Shown here: positions 15,196-23,862 of the stretch, one piece after another
Layout of the letters: every line of letters begins with the position of its first letter
Numbering within the stretch: position 1 is the first letter of the stretch
From: JAWVZS01 sp964507825
Lineage (GTDB): Archaea > Thermoproteota > Nitrososphaeria > Nitrososphaerales > Nitrosopumilaceae
NCBI GenBank assembly: GCA_964507825.1
Contig: CAZDQM010000049.1
Location: 1-35,615 of the forward strand
Direction of reading: 5' to 3'
DNA length: 35,615 bases
Position numbers and translations under genes: made by a program
The notes under the pieces: model-generated
What the model was told of the DNA's origin: nothing
What the model saw: only the letters and a program-made list of their open reading frames with translations
Database searches by the model: none

Positions 15196-17133
15196 ATGCA
15201 AAAAAAACAGCACAGCGGGGAACCGGCCTCAACCCAGAATATAATGACAACCATACTGCGGAGCATACCCAAGGAGGCTGGCGTGACAAAAATAGAATAC
15301 GAGGGCCCGAGAATCGCCCTGTACACAAACGCCCCAAGATTCCTAATGGAGAATAACAACGTGATCTCTACACTGGTCAATACCATCAAAAAAAGAATCG
15401 TCGTTCGAACCGACGACTCTATAAGAAAGACAGAAGAGGCCGCGAGAAAGATCATCGACAAGGAGGTTCCCGACGAGGCCGGCCTGCAAGCCACATTCTT
15501 TGATACGGCCACCGGCGAGGTCTCTATTGAGGCCAAGCGCCCCTGGCTACTCCAAAGAAACTCCGAAGAGTTCAATCATGTGGACATCACCGAAAAGATC
15601 GGCTGGCGCCTAAGAATCCGCAAGGCTACTACCATCCCGTCTAGCATCATCCAGACGATAAACTATAATCTTAGGATATCTGCCGCCGAGCGCGGCAAGC
15701 AGCTACGCCAGATTGGCGATGACATCTTCAGGCCGCGACTTGCACAGAGATCGGAGGCATCCCTTCTGACCCTAGGCGGCTTTGGGCAGGTGGGACGCTC
15801 TTGCATGCTATTATCTACACCGGAAAGCAAGATCATGATAGACTGTGGCGTCAACCCTGGTGCGCGCCATGCAATGGACGCCTTTCCTAGGCTGGACTGG
15901 ATAAACATGACCCTAGACGAGCTAGATGCAATAGTAATAGGCCATGCGCACCTAGATCATACCGGATTTCTCCCCACCCTCTGCAAGTATGGGTACAAGG
16001 GGCCGATCTACTGCACCGAGCCTACGCTCCCGATGATGAATTTAATCCAGCTAGACGCAATCAAGGTAGCCACGGCCCAGGGAAGGGTTCCACTATATTC
16101 AGAGCGTGACGTCAAGCAGATCATGAGGCAGGCAATTACCCTGCCGTATGGGACCGTGACGGACATCTCACCTGACATCAAGCTGGTCATGGCAAATGCC
16201 GGCCACATACTCGGCTCCGCCCTGTGCCACTTTCATATCGGAACCGGCGATCATAACTTTGTATACTCGGGCGACATTAAATTCGGAAAAAGCATCCTGT
16301 TTGAGGCCGCCAACTGGAACTTTCCGCGTGCCGAAACCATGCTTATTGAGAGCACGTATGGCCTAAGGGAGGACGTTCAGCCTACCAGGCAGGAGGTGGA
16401 ATCTGCCTTTATCAACGCAATTAACAACACGCTTGCCGACGGGGGCAAGATACTCATTCCGATTCCGGCCGTGGGGCGGGCCCAGGAGATCATGATGGTA
16501 ATTGATCATTACATGAAATCAGGCGAAATGGTCGAGTCCCCTGTGTTTACCGAGGGAATGATCGGCGAGGCGTCCGCGATTCACGAGGCCTATCCGGAAT
16601 ACCTAGAGAGGGAGCTGCGCAAAAAGATTCTCGAGACCGACGACAACCCGTTTGATTCCGAATATTTCACAAACATTGAACATGCAGACAAGCGGGCAGA
16701 GGCGCTACGCGAGGACACGCCTTGTATCATCCTAGCAACGTCCGGCATGCTCGAGGGCGGCCCCGTACTGGAATACTTTAAGAATATAGCGCCGGACAAG
16801 AAAAACAAGGTCCTGTTCGTGTCATACCAGGTCAACGGCACCATGGGCCGCCGCGTGATGGACGGGGCGCGCCAGGTATCGATGCTGGGCAGGGACGGGA
16901 GGATCGAGGCCGTCACAATCAACTGCGGCGTTGAAAAGCTCGAGGGATTCAGCGGCCACAGCGACTATAATCAATTAATGTCGTTTATACACCGGCTGAG
17001 GCCCAAACTGCGGCGCGTCCTAGTCAATCACGGCGAGAGAAGAAAATCTGAACACCTAGCAACAAGCATACGCAGGACGTTCCGGCTACCTGCACACTAT
17101 CCTCAGATTCAAGAAGCCGTAAAATTATTTTAA
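15196..17133 (+). CDS. fttA: aCPSF1 / FttA: KH-beta-CASP ribonuclease, transcription terminator
   Basis: A 645-residue archaeal cleavage and polyadenylation factor homologue. Order of domains: two KH-like RNA-binding modules (residues 1 to about 170), a metallo-beta-lactamase core with HAHLDHTG (His250 onward, zinc site), GHILGSALCHF and VYSGDIKFG, a beta-CASP insert (about 390-580) and a C-terminal part with GFSGHSDYNQL and VNHGERRKSEH that completes the zinc site. In archaea this enzyme cuts nascent RNA at U-rich sites and releases RNA polymerase. All metal-binding blocks look intact. ATG start 7 bases after psmB, so probably co-transcribed. Its stop overlaps the convergent sepF gene by 9 bases. 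Confidence 0.95.
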   Translation: MQKKQHSGEPASTQNIMTTILRSIPKEAGVTKIEYEGPRIALYTNAPRFLMENNNVISTLVNTIKKRIVVRTDDSIRKTEEAARKIIDKEVPDEAGLQATFFDTATGEVSIEAKRPWLLQRNSEEFNHVDITEKIGWRLRIRKATTIPSSIIQTINYNLRISAAERGKQLRQIGDDIFRPRLAQRSEASLLTLGGFGQVGRSCMLLSTPESKIMIDCGVNPGARHAMDAFPRLDWINMTLDELDAIVIGHAHLDHTGFLPTLCKYGYKGPIYCTEPTLPMMNLIQLDAIKVATAQGRVPLYSERDVKQIMRQAITLPYGTVTDISPDIKLVMANAGHILGSALCHFHIGTGDHNFVYSGDIKFGKSILFEAANWNFPRAETMLIESTYGLREDVQPTRQEVESAFINAINNTLADGGKILIPIPAVGRAQEIMMVIDHYMKSGEMVESPVFTEGMIGEASAIHEAYPEYLERELRKKILETDDNPFDSEYFTNIEHADKRAEALREDTPCIILATSGMLEGGPVLEYFKNIAPDKKNKVLFVSYQVNGTMGRRVMDGARQVSMLGRDGRIEAVTINCGVEKLEGFSGHSDYNQLMSFIHRLRPKLRRVLVNHGERRKSEHLATSIRRTFRLPAHYPQIQEAVKLF

Positions 17134-17427
17134 CTCGTAATCTGGCTTCCAGATCTTTACCCTGGACGGCGTCACGATAATTCTCTCCTCGCCGAGCCTT
17201 GCAATCTCTGCGCCGTCTGATTTTGCAATCGAATACAACTCTTCGACTAGACCCCTTAGCTGATCTACGTCCTTTTGCGCAAGCGGTGTAACACGCAAAA
17301 TCAGAATCATCCCCTTTTTGATATCTTCCTTGATTGAATGGATATCGCTGGGATCCCTGATCGTGATTGCCTTTAGGTACGTGGGGGTTTCATGCTTTTG
17401 CATTGACTTTGGATGTAATCTACTCAC
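17125..17427 (-). CDS. sepF: SepF-like cell-division protein (DUF552)
   Basis: A 100-residue archaeal SepF. The core reads TYLKAITIRDPSDIHSIKEDIKKGMILILRVTPLAQKD, then ELYSIAKSDGAEIARLGEERIIVTPSRVKIWK, the conserved strand-helix pattern of SepF/DUF552, which anchors FtsZ to the membrane in euryarchaea. Thaumarchaea divide mainly with the Cdv (ESCRT-like) machinery, so its role here may be accessory. The N-terminus is short and lacks an obvious amphipathic membrane-targeting helix: only about 15 residues precede the core. It overlaps the end of aCPSF1 tail to tail. Confidence 0.82.
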   Translation of the reverse strand: MSRLHPKSMQKHETPTYLKAITIRDPSDIHSIKEDIKKGMILILRVTPLAQKDVDQLRGLVEELYSIAKSDGAEIARLGEERIIVTPSRVKIWKPDYELK

Positions 17428-17462
17428 TGAAAAACTCTTCCTTGATTTTATGCCTAAGTTTC

Positions 17463-18467
17463 CTAGTATATCCGAAGTGAAAGATATTCCGTCTCCTGCG
17501 CCGCCCTTGCGGAAATCTCCGACCTTGCGCCGTTCCCCTCAACTATTACCAGCGCATCTTGATCTTTTGCGGCATCCGAGTACCTCAATGTAATTGAGGC
17601 TGCAAGCCGCAGGTTCTTTTCCGTAGAATCCCCCCTGATGATTGTAGTGGGCCCCATGTGATCCTTGGCCTCTAGTATTACATCCTCCTTTAGCGCAAGT
17701 GATCGTATTATTACATTTTCATCGTGATCCCTGCCGACTATAATCTTGGTTTTCTCGTCAAATCTGAACTGCCTTCCCACCTTCAACAGATCTATGTCGT
17801 TTATCGTAGGCGTTTGAACGTGGTCGAAGAGATCCTTGGCCCTAAGGCCAAATGACGGATCCGTCAGCAGGCATCCGCCTCCCGCATTGGGAGGATCCTC
17901 TATACCGTACTCTTTTGCCATCCTAAGCTGCGCGCTTCTTGTGCGGCCCTTGATCTGGCCTAGGTCCTCCCTCCTGATCAATCCCTTCTTTTCAACATCA
18001 GTTGGCGGCAGCAGGGCGCCGGAGAGCGGCCGCAGTATCTTTCCTTCCAAATCGGACTCTTTCTCTATCGTGTGCAGCGCCTGTCTGTGCTGGCTCATCG
18101 GCCTCTGTCCTAGAACCTCTCCTGAGATGACAAACTCTGCGCCGATCTCCTCCATGTGCTTTTTTGCCGCATCAAACATCATTGATCTACAGTCCACGCA
18201 CGGGTTGAATCCGGCGCCCCTTCCATGCTTTGGACTTTTTAGCATCTCAATATACTCGTCGCCGAGATAAACCGTCTTTAGGTCTACGCCCAGATCATCG
18301 GCCCTCTGACGTATCTCAAACCCGCACCCCCTTCCACAGTCAAAATCACAAAACGGGGTCTTGATTGCCACGGCAGAGACGTCGAATCCCTGCTCTTGCA
18401 TCATGCGTACGGCCAGCTGGCTGTCTAGGCCGCCCGATAACAGCGCCACTACCTTCTTCTTATTCAT
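17463..18467 (-). CDS. PP-loop ATPase, MnmA/ThiI-like tRNA thiolation enzyme
   Basis: A PP-loop ATP pyrophosphatase. ALLSGGLDSQLAVRMM is the PP-loop; GFNPCVDCRSMMFD has the Cys pair typical of thiolation enzymes, and GGGCLLTDPSFGLRAKDLF adds a further conserved Cys. The C-terminal ~120 residues (FRFDEKTKIIVGRDHDENVIIRSL) resemble an NFACT-R/DUF814-like RNA-binding module, giving an archaeal domain combination. The likely task is ATP-dependent sulfur transfer to a tRNA uridine. I choose the ATG at 18467 because the PP-loop follows at once; the frame stays open to 18551, adding 28 residues with three Cys (CARNSCKLC...C) that could be real but look unlike the family. Confidence 0.8.
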   Translation of the reverse strand: MNKKKVVALLSGGLDSQLAVRMMQEQGFDVSAVAIKTPFCDFDCGRGCGFEIRQRADDLGVDLKTVYLGDEYIEMLKSPKHGRGAGFNPCVDCRSMMFDAAKKHMEEIGAEFVISGEVLGQRPMSQHRQALHTIEKESDLEGKILRPLSGALLPPTDVEKKGLIRREDLGQIKGRTRSAQLRMAKEYGIEDPPNAGGGCLLTDPSFGLRAKDLFDHVQTPTINDIDLLKVGRQFRFDEKTKIIVGRDHDENVIIRSLALKEDVILEAKDHMGPTTIIRGDSTEKNLRLAASITLRYSDAAKDQDALVIVEGNGARSEISARAAQETEYLSLRIY

Positions 18468-18686
18468 GGTTGTGTACGGGCACGTCGATATACAAAGCTT
18501 GCAGCTATTACGTGCACACCCGCTAGCGTCGTGCCTAGATTCTTGCACCATACCCTGAACTTGCCCCTAAAAATGATCATCTCAAAACCGCGTTAACAGT
18601 ACCGCGTGTACACCCGTTATTATGATAATTCTATACTCTTCGGCCAGCCACCATATACATAAATTTAGAGATTTCGCGCGGCAACC

Positions 18687-19748
18687 ATGGAACAGCGAAG
18701 GAAGAACCTGCTCAAAGCAGCCCGGAAGATCAACTGTGATACGCTAGTTGCATTCGAGCCTGAGAACCTCTTTTACATGACCGGCTTTTGGGGCGAGGCA
18801 ATAGGCATCCTGTCTGGGGGAGGAAAGACTACCATCATCGCACCGGCATTAGAGGCGGACAGGGCTAGGGACGAGTCCAATGACTGCACTGTGATTACAT
18901 CTGAGAGGGGGGCCGACATGATCACTATATTGATCCATGAAATAAATGGCAAAAAGGCATGTACCGACTGCCAGAACCATCATATCATCGAGTCATTAAA
19001 AAAATCATCGGCAATCCGGGCTGATGCGGACCCGTTTTACCATACTCGGGCCGTCAAGGACAGCCAGGAGATCAGAATCATGAAAAAGGCATCTGGAATC
19101 ATAGACGATATCTTTGCCCTGTGCCAAGATAGGATGACGGTCGGACAAAGAGAGTCAGAGTTGCAATCAATTCTCATGTCATATGCAATCGAGAGAAGTA
19201 TGTTTGATACCGGGTATCGCTCCACCCTGAACCCGCTGATTGTGGCAGGCGGCCCCAACGGCGCACGGCCGCACGCCCAGGTCACAGACAGGCGATTCCG
19301 GCGCGGCGACCTAGTTATAGTAGACTTGACGCTACGATACCGGGGATACGTCTCTGACTCTACGAGAACCTTTGCCGTGGGAAGGATTCCGGACCGGACG
19401 CGCGACATCTACAACATGGTAAGAGAGTCACAAGAGCTCGGACTGCGCGCGGCGATACCCGGCGCCCACTGCGGCACAGTCGACCATACATGCCGGAGCT
19501 ACATTGAGGGCCTGAACCACGGCGACTATTTTATACATTCAACCGGCCACGGCGTCGGCCTTGAGGTGCACGAGCCCCCCAATGTATCTCGCGGCAGCAA
19601 GACTAGGCTGAAGGAGAACATGACGGTGACAGTAGAGCCGGGCGTCTATATTCCAAGCAGGCTTGGCGTCCGCATCGAGGACTCTATTATCGTAAAAAAC
19701 AAGCCCGTTAGCATGCACAAATTCACAAAGGAACTAGTAACGGTCTAG
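18687..19748 (+). CDS. pepQ: Xaa-Pro aminopeptidase (M24 family)
   Basis: A 353-residue metallopeptidase that removes an N-terminal residue before proline or splits Xaa-Pro dipeptides. The N-terminal creatinase-like domain contains FEPENLFYMTGFWGEA. The pita-bread domain has all five metal ligands: VDLTLRYRGYVSDSTRTF (two Asp), the His in HSTGHGVGLEVHEPP, the Glu in TVEPGVYI and the Glu in RIED. Full length, probably cytosolic. An ATG start follows a TATA-like CATATACATAAATTTA. It shares a 135-base or longer divergent region with the PP-loop gene, and its stop overlaps the convergent membrane protein gene by 4 bases. Family naming between prolidase and aminopeptidase is not settled by sequence alone. 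Confidence 0.88.
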   Translation: MEQRRKNLLKAARKINCDTLVAFEPENLFYMTGFWGEAIGILSGGGKTTIIAPALEADRARDESNDCTVITSERGADMITILIHEINGKKACTDCQNHHIIESLKKSSAIRADADPFYHTRAVKDSQEIRIMKKASGIIDDIFALCQDRMTVGQRESELQSILMSYAIERSMFDTGYRSTLNPLIVAGGPNGARPHAQVTDRRFRRGDLVIVDLTLRYRGYVSDSTRTFAVGRIPDRTRDIYNMVRESQELGLRAAIPGAHCGTVDHTCRSYIEGLNHGDYFIHSTGHGVGLEVHEPPNVSRGSKTRLKENMTVTVEPGVYIPSRLGVRIEDSIIVKNKPVSMHKFTKELVTV

Positions 19749-20215
19749 TCGTAAAAGTTCACCCTGTCAATGATGTTTTTCGAGGCCGCATCGCCCCCCG
19801 TAATTTTACCGGACTCTGTATCCAGACTCCACGTATAATGCACGCTGCCCTTGTCTGACTCAAACGTGAATCCGAGCTCCGATACACTAGAACTATACTG
19901 TGTCGTGATCAGTACCTTAGATGACCTGTCACTGAAGATTTTATCGTCATCTAGCCGCTTTTTGATCTTTGACTCGACCTCCTCTAGGACCGTCAGCCCG
20001 CCCTCGTTTGGGCCGCTGTATGACATAATTATACCCAGCAATCTCTCATCTTCCGCGGGTAAATCCTCGGGGAACAGCCCCTTAAGATCGGTACTCGTAA
20101 GCTGCGGTATCACAAAGATCAGGAACAGCCCTGTCAGTCCCAGGTATATGGGCGCCCTCTTTTTTAGAAATTCCTTGGTACTATTCTTCTTTGGCCTGTC
20201 CGGCTTTTTGCCCAT
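19745..20215 (-). CDS. Single-pass membrane protein of unknown function
   Basis: A 156-residue protein. A Lys-rich cytosolic start (KKPDRPKKNSTKEFLKKR) is followed by one transmembrane helix (APIYLGLTGLFLIFVIPQL, about residues 22-41) and an outward-facing domain with SSSVSELGFTFESDKGSVHYTWSLDTESGKITGGD, probably a small beta-rich fold. I recognise no family. It starts 4 bases after the methyltransferase stop and is the last gene of the CoA operon, so it is expressed with those genes, although no functional link is evident. Confidence 0.7.
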   Translation of the reverse strand: MGKKPDRPKKNSTKEFLKKRAPIYLGLTGLFLIFVIPQLTSTDLKGLFPEDLPAEDERLLGIIMSYSGPNEGGLTVLEEVESKIKKRLDDDKIFSDRSSKVLITTQYSSSVSELGFTFESDKGSVHYTWSLDTESGKITGGDAASKNIIDRVNFYD

Positions 20216-20219
20216 ACGC

Positions 20220-21059
20220 TTACATCCTAGCAGTAGAAATTAAAACTTGCCAAGGAAAGACGATCTGTCGGTTCCTTTTTGTATATTGTATAGTCTTTTC
20301 CCTGACCTGCCGCCTGATATCTAGCTGATCACTCCTTGAGAGCCGGCCAAGCTTCTCCCTGACCTGCTTTGAGACATACCTCCTGTAATTTGCCCAATAC
20401 TCTTCAAACGTGCCCGGACTGAATGAAAAGTTAAACTCTGATATCGAGATACCCTTGAAACCTGCATCTGATAAAACACTTTTCAGGGCAGCAGTGGTTC
20501 CGAATCTGTCTAGCCTCACGGGGCCCCTTGGAAGGTAATCTGGAATGTATTTCGTGACGACATCTATTATACTGGTGTAATACGGCGTATTGTTTCCATG
20601 GACCGACACGCCTAGGATCCCGCCGTCCCTTAGGTGCCTGGCCATATTCTTTAGGGCCTTGCGCGCATTGGGAAAGAAAAAGAGCGCATACTGGCAGGTT
20701 ATTGCGTCAAATTTTCGTGAAAAGCTGAACCTTTCTGCGTCGCAGTTGACAAAGTCTAGATTACTCGCGCCCCGGCACTCTCTCCTTGCAATCTTTATGG
20801 CGACTGCTGATGAGTCCACCCCTATTACAAGGCCGTACTTGCCAACTTTGCTACTTAGACTCCTTGTTACTATTCCCGTCCCGCATGCCACGTCAAGTAC
20901 CGCATCACCCGCGCCGACTCTCGACAGCTGGACAAGCTTGGACGAGCTTCGCCACGGCCCACCGGCCTCCCTCTCCCATCGGCGGTGGTACCTCGGTGCA
21001 ATCTCATTCCAGGATCTTATATTTTGCAGCTTGTACTGCGCATTCTTGGACATTTTCAT
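20220..21059 (-). CDS. Class I SAM-dependent methyltransferase
   Basis: A 279-residue Rossmann-fold methyltransferase. VLDVACGTGIVTRSLS (residues 53-68) is motif I for SAM binding, GVDSSAVAI follows as motif II and DAITCQYALFFFPNARKAL is motif IV/V. RNWNEIAPRYHRRW-type N-terminus (here SWNEIAPRYHRRWE) resembles UbiE/COQ5 and related small-molecule methyltransferases. The C-terminal Arg-rich end (VREKTIQYTKRNRQ) is distinctive. The substrate is unknown; menaquinone or other quinone methylation is one option for the UbiE-like group. It overlaps coaBC by 4 bases (ATGA type), so its translation is coupled to CoA synthesis genes. Confidence 0.82.
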   Translation of the reverse strand: MKMSKNAQYKLQNIRSWNEIAPRYHRRWEREAGGPWRSSSKLVQLSRVGAGDAVLDVACGTGIVTRSLSSKVGKYGLVIGVDSSAVAIKIARRECRGASNLDFVNCDAERFSFSRKFDAITCQYALFFFPNARKALKNMARHLRDGGILGVSVHGNNTPYYTSIIDVVTKYIPDYLPRGPVRLDRFGTTAALKSVLSDAGFKGISISEFNFSFSPGTFEEYWANYRRYVSKQVREKLGRLSRSDQLDIRRQVREKTIQYTKRNRQIVFPWQVLISTARM

Positions 21060-22285
21060 ACTCTTTTTTCTATCTCCCGCCTAATCATCCTTGCAATCTT
21101 TTCCTTTTTCTTCCACCCCGTAGAAATCGTCTCGTTCTCGTCTATGATCAGAATGTCGTTATACAATGGATTCTTTTTGTATCGTGCACTGCCGATATCG
21201 TTTGCTATTATGATATCTGCCCCCGACTCTCTTAGTTTAGCCCTGCCTCTTTTTTCCAATTCTCTAATAGAGATCCCAGCCTCTGCCTTGAATCCCACCA
21301 GGAGCGGCACCATAGACCTGATCTGATCTAGGATCTTGGGGACCCGCTCAAGTTTTATGCTGATTTTCTTTCTATCACTCTTGATCTTTGTCTTGGACTG
21401 CTTAGGCGCATAGTCTGATATGGCGGCCGCCATTACAACGATATCGTATTTTTTTGCGAGCTCGTTTTTGATTACGCGGCTCATCTCGCGCGCGGTCTTT
21501 ACCTGAATCACCCTTGCACCACTTGGAGGCGCATGCGTGCCTATACCGTAAACTATGGTCACCCTTGCCCCGGCCGCAATCATCTCAGACGCTAGGAGCA
21601 TGCCCGTCCTGCCGCTGCTTGTATTAATTATCATCCTGACTGGATCTATATACTCCGCGGTGGCGCCTGCCGAGATCAGCACCCTCTTACCGTATAACTT
21701 TGAGGAGAACCCGAATCTTCTTAGGACAAAGTCTAGAATCTGTTCTGGCTCTGCGGCCTTTGCCTTTCCCTCCGTGATATAGGGACCGACAAAATCCACC
21801 TTATCTTTTAAAAACTGTACGTTCTTTTTTATCGCCGGGTTCTCGTACATTGATCCGTGCATTGCAGTAGAGACTATTATTGGAATCTTGGCGCCAAAGC
21901 CCGCCGTCAGCACCGTCGATATCGGCGTGTCGTCAATCCCGTTTGCAAGCTTGCCTAGCGTGTTGGCTGTACACGGATACACGATAATCATATTAGAGCG
22001 CCCATAGTCTGCAAGCCTGATGTGCTCTAGATCCCCGGTAAGCCTTGTAATTACCTTGTTTCCGGTGGCCCACTTGAAATAGTCCGGCCGGATTAACCTA
22101 GTCGTGGCGCCGCTGGCAACGCACGTTACATCGGCGCCGTGCCGCATCAATAACCTCGCAAGCTCGATTGACTTGTATGCCGCCACGCTTCCGGCAACGC
22201 ACAATACAATCCTTTTTCCTGATAATTCCACCCCGTCGGACTCTACGATATCTAGTGACGGGTGCTTATTCTCGTAACGCGTCAT
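21056..22285 (-). CDS. coaBC: Phosphopantothenoylcysteine synthetase/decarboxylase
   Basis: A 409-residue bifunctional CoA enzyme. The N-terminal flavoprotein decarboxylase (CoaC, to about residue 200) has LCVAGSVAAYKSIELARLL, the catalytic His in LEHIRLADYG and the Asn in PCTANTLGKLA. The C-terminal ligase (CoaB) begins RVLISAGATAEYIDPVRMI, with NTSSGRTGMLLA and MAAAISDYAPK, and KIKSDRKKI in the Lys-rich loop. It joins cysteine to 4'-phosphopantothenate and decarboxylates the product to 4'-phosphopantetheine. It overlaps panB by 20 bases, an unusually long overlap that may mean a slightly later start. Confidence 0.94.
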   Translation of the reverse strand: MTRYENKHPSLDIVESDGVELSGKRIVLCVAGSVAAYKSIELARLLMRHGADVTCVASGATTRLIRPDYFKWATGNKVITRLTGDLEHIRLADYGRSNMIIVYPCTANTLGKLANGIDDTPISTVLTAGFGAKIPIIVSTAMHGSMYENPAIKKNVQFLKDKVDFVGPYITEGKAKAAEPEQILDFVLRRFGFSSKLYGKRVLISAGATAEYIDPVRMIINTSSGRTGMLLASEMIAAGARVTIVYGIGTHAPPSGARVIQVKTAREMSRVIKNELAKKYDIVVMAAAISDYAPKQSKTKIKSDRKKISIKLERVPKILDQIRSMVPLLVGFKAEAGISIRELEKRGRAKLRESGADIIIANDIGSARYKKNPLYNDILIIDENETISTGWKKKEKIARMIRREIEKRV

Positions 22286-23105
22286 CTAGCTTTTCTGCCT
22301 CGCCCTCATCCATCGAAAACCTGTTATCTATTCCCGGGAATCTACCCGCCTTTACGTCGCCTACATAGTTTTTTACCGAATCCGTGATTGTTTGGGCAAG
22401 GTTGCCGTACTTTTTTACAAACTTTGGGTTTATTTTGTCGTACATGCCAAGCAGATCATGCGCCACTAGGACCTGCCCGTCACAGCCTGCCCCCGAGCCT
22501 ATTCCTATGGTGGGCACGTCCACTGATTTTGAGATGATCTCGGCGGCCTGGTACCCCACCATCTCTAACGTAATCCCAAACACTCCTGCCTCCTCGAGCG
22601 CCTCTGCATCCCTTACGAGCCTCTTGGCCGATTCGGCAGTCCTTCCCTGCACCTTGCATCCGTCTACCAGTATGGTCGTCTGCGGCTGTAATCCGATGTG
22701 TCCCATGACCGGGATCCCGATTCTGGTAATTGCCCTGATTATACCTGCCATCTCTGCGCCGCCCTCGAGCTTTACGGCGTCACAGCCTGCCCTGATCAGT
22801 CTTCCAGAGTTTGTAATGGCATCTGCAGTACCTGCCTGGTATGACATAAACGGCATGTCTGCTATTATGAGTGAATTTTTTCTGGCGCGCCATACTGCCT
22901 CCGTAAAGGTGCACATGTGCTCCATGGTGACAGGAGTAGTGCTGTCATGGCCTAGCATGACCATTCCTGCGCTGTCTCCGACTAGCATGATGTCGATGCC
23001 GGCCCTGTCGCAGAGGGCCGCCATGGTATAGTCATAGGCCGTAATCGCCGAAATCCGCTCCCCGCGTTCCTTCATTCGTAGGATATCTCCTACCGTCTTA
23101 TGCAA
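22266..23105 (-). CDS. panB: Ketopantoate hydroxymethyltransferase
   Basis: A 279-residue enzyme that transfers a hydroxymethyl group from methylene-tetrahydropterin to 2-oxoisovalerate, making ketopantoate. The TIM-barrel motifs are clear: ITAYDYTMAALCDRAGIDIMLVGDS with metal-binding Asp, LIIADMPFMSYQ with the second Asp, AVKLEGG (Lys) and GITLEMVGYQ with the catalytic Glu, then PTIGIGSGAGCDGQVLVAHDLLG. Full length. It sits third in a head-to-tail overlapping set with the pantoate kinase and phosphopantothenate synthetase, overlapping the latter by 8 bases. The ketopantoate reductase that would link PanB to pantoate kinase is not present in this window. Confidence 0.96.
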   Translation of the reverse strand: MHKTVGDILRMKERGERISAITAYDYTMAALCDRAGIDIMLVGDSAGMVMLGHDSTTPVTMEHMCTFTEAVWRARKNSLIIADMPFMSYQAGTADAITNSGRLIRAGCDAVKLEGGAEMAGIIRAITRIGIPVMGHIGLQPQTTILVDGCKVQGRTAESAKRLVRDAEALEEAGVFGITLEMVGYQAAEIISKSVDVPTIGIGSGAGCDGQVLVAHDLLGMYDKINPKFVKKYGNLAQTITDSVKNYVGDVKAGRFPGIDNRFSMDEGEAEKLDDALRE

Positions 23106-23862
23106 TCCTTGCCCTCCTCTCCAGATTATTTTTTATCTCGCTTATCATATGATCCAAGTTCTCCCTGTTGTCAAAATTTTCCATTATTTTGAGCAGGTAC
23201 TCCACCTTCTTTCCTGATAATCTCTTTGATTCGCGTACGAGGGCGGGCATGCCCCTTGTCACGTTGTCCACGATCGTAATCGTTGATCTCTGCGCCGTCC
23301 TTGAAAGCGGATTCAGGTCAAACGAGATCACGGATTTTCCCTCCCTTACGAGCGCCTCGGTCCTGTCGCCGTCCTCTAGCGGCACTAGGACCACATCTGC
23401 CGCGTAAATGCCGTCGAGATCGGCCGTTCCTCGCGCGCCTTGCAGCCCAGGTATTATTCTGTTATACTTTTCACGGTTTCCAAGGACGCGTATTGCCCCG
23501 TTCCTTCTCAACTCCCTAGCTATCTTTTGCTTGCGTGTTTTACTTGCATAAAAGATGCTGACCTCGATCCTTGAGCGCGTGGCATCTGCCAAGGATACGA
23601 CATCCTCCGGGCACAGCGCCGCCATGTTCCCGTTTACCGAGATTACCGGGTTTTCTGCCAATAACAGGCATGCGGCAGCGGCCCTGATGGCCGACCTAGC
23701 CGGCTTTGACGTCTGTTCTCCCACAAGATAGTCAAACGCCTCCCCGCGGCCGTGGGCTAGCAGCCCCTCCCTTGCCACCAAACCCTTCCTGAACCCTGAG
23801 ACTAGCCTCTCCCTTGTAAATAGCGACTCGGCTCTCGGGTGCGACTTGGGAATCAGCGTCAT
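23098..23862 (-). CDS. 4-phosphopantoate-beta-alanine ligase (archaeal)
   Basis: A 254-residue archaeal phosphopantothenate synthetase that couples 4-phosphopantoate with beta-alanine using ATP. It replaces the bacterial pantothenate synthetase step. Supporting blocks are IPKSHPRAESLFTRERLV, then NPVISVNGNMAALCPEDVV, GADIN-like region RVLGNREKYNRIIPGLQG, and VLVPLEDGDRTEALVREGKSVISFDLNPLSRTAQRSTITIVDNVTRGMP, which is characteristic of this family. It overlaps the pantoate kinase stop by 4 bases. Together with the kinase it defines the archaeal route in which phosphorylation comes before condensation. Confidence 0.94.
   Translation of the reverse strand: MTLIPKSHPRAESLFTRERLVSGFRKGLVAREGLLAHGRGEAFDYLVGEQTSKPARSAIRAAAACLLLAENPVISVNGNMAALCPEDVVSLADATRSRIEVSIFYASKTRKQKIARELRRNGAIRVLGNREKYNRIIPGLQGARGTADLDGIYAADVVLVPLEDGDRTEALVREGKSVISFDLNPLSRTAQRSTITIVDNVTRGMPALVRESKRLSGKKVEYLLKIMENFDNRENLDHMISEIKNNLERRARIA

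Noticed and set aside
22384..23031. Long open frame of 215 codons opposite panB
   Set aside because: It lies wholly antisense to a well supported enzyme gene, has a Ser/Pro/Met-rich composition typical of shadows, and no domain is visible.
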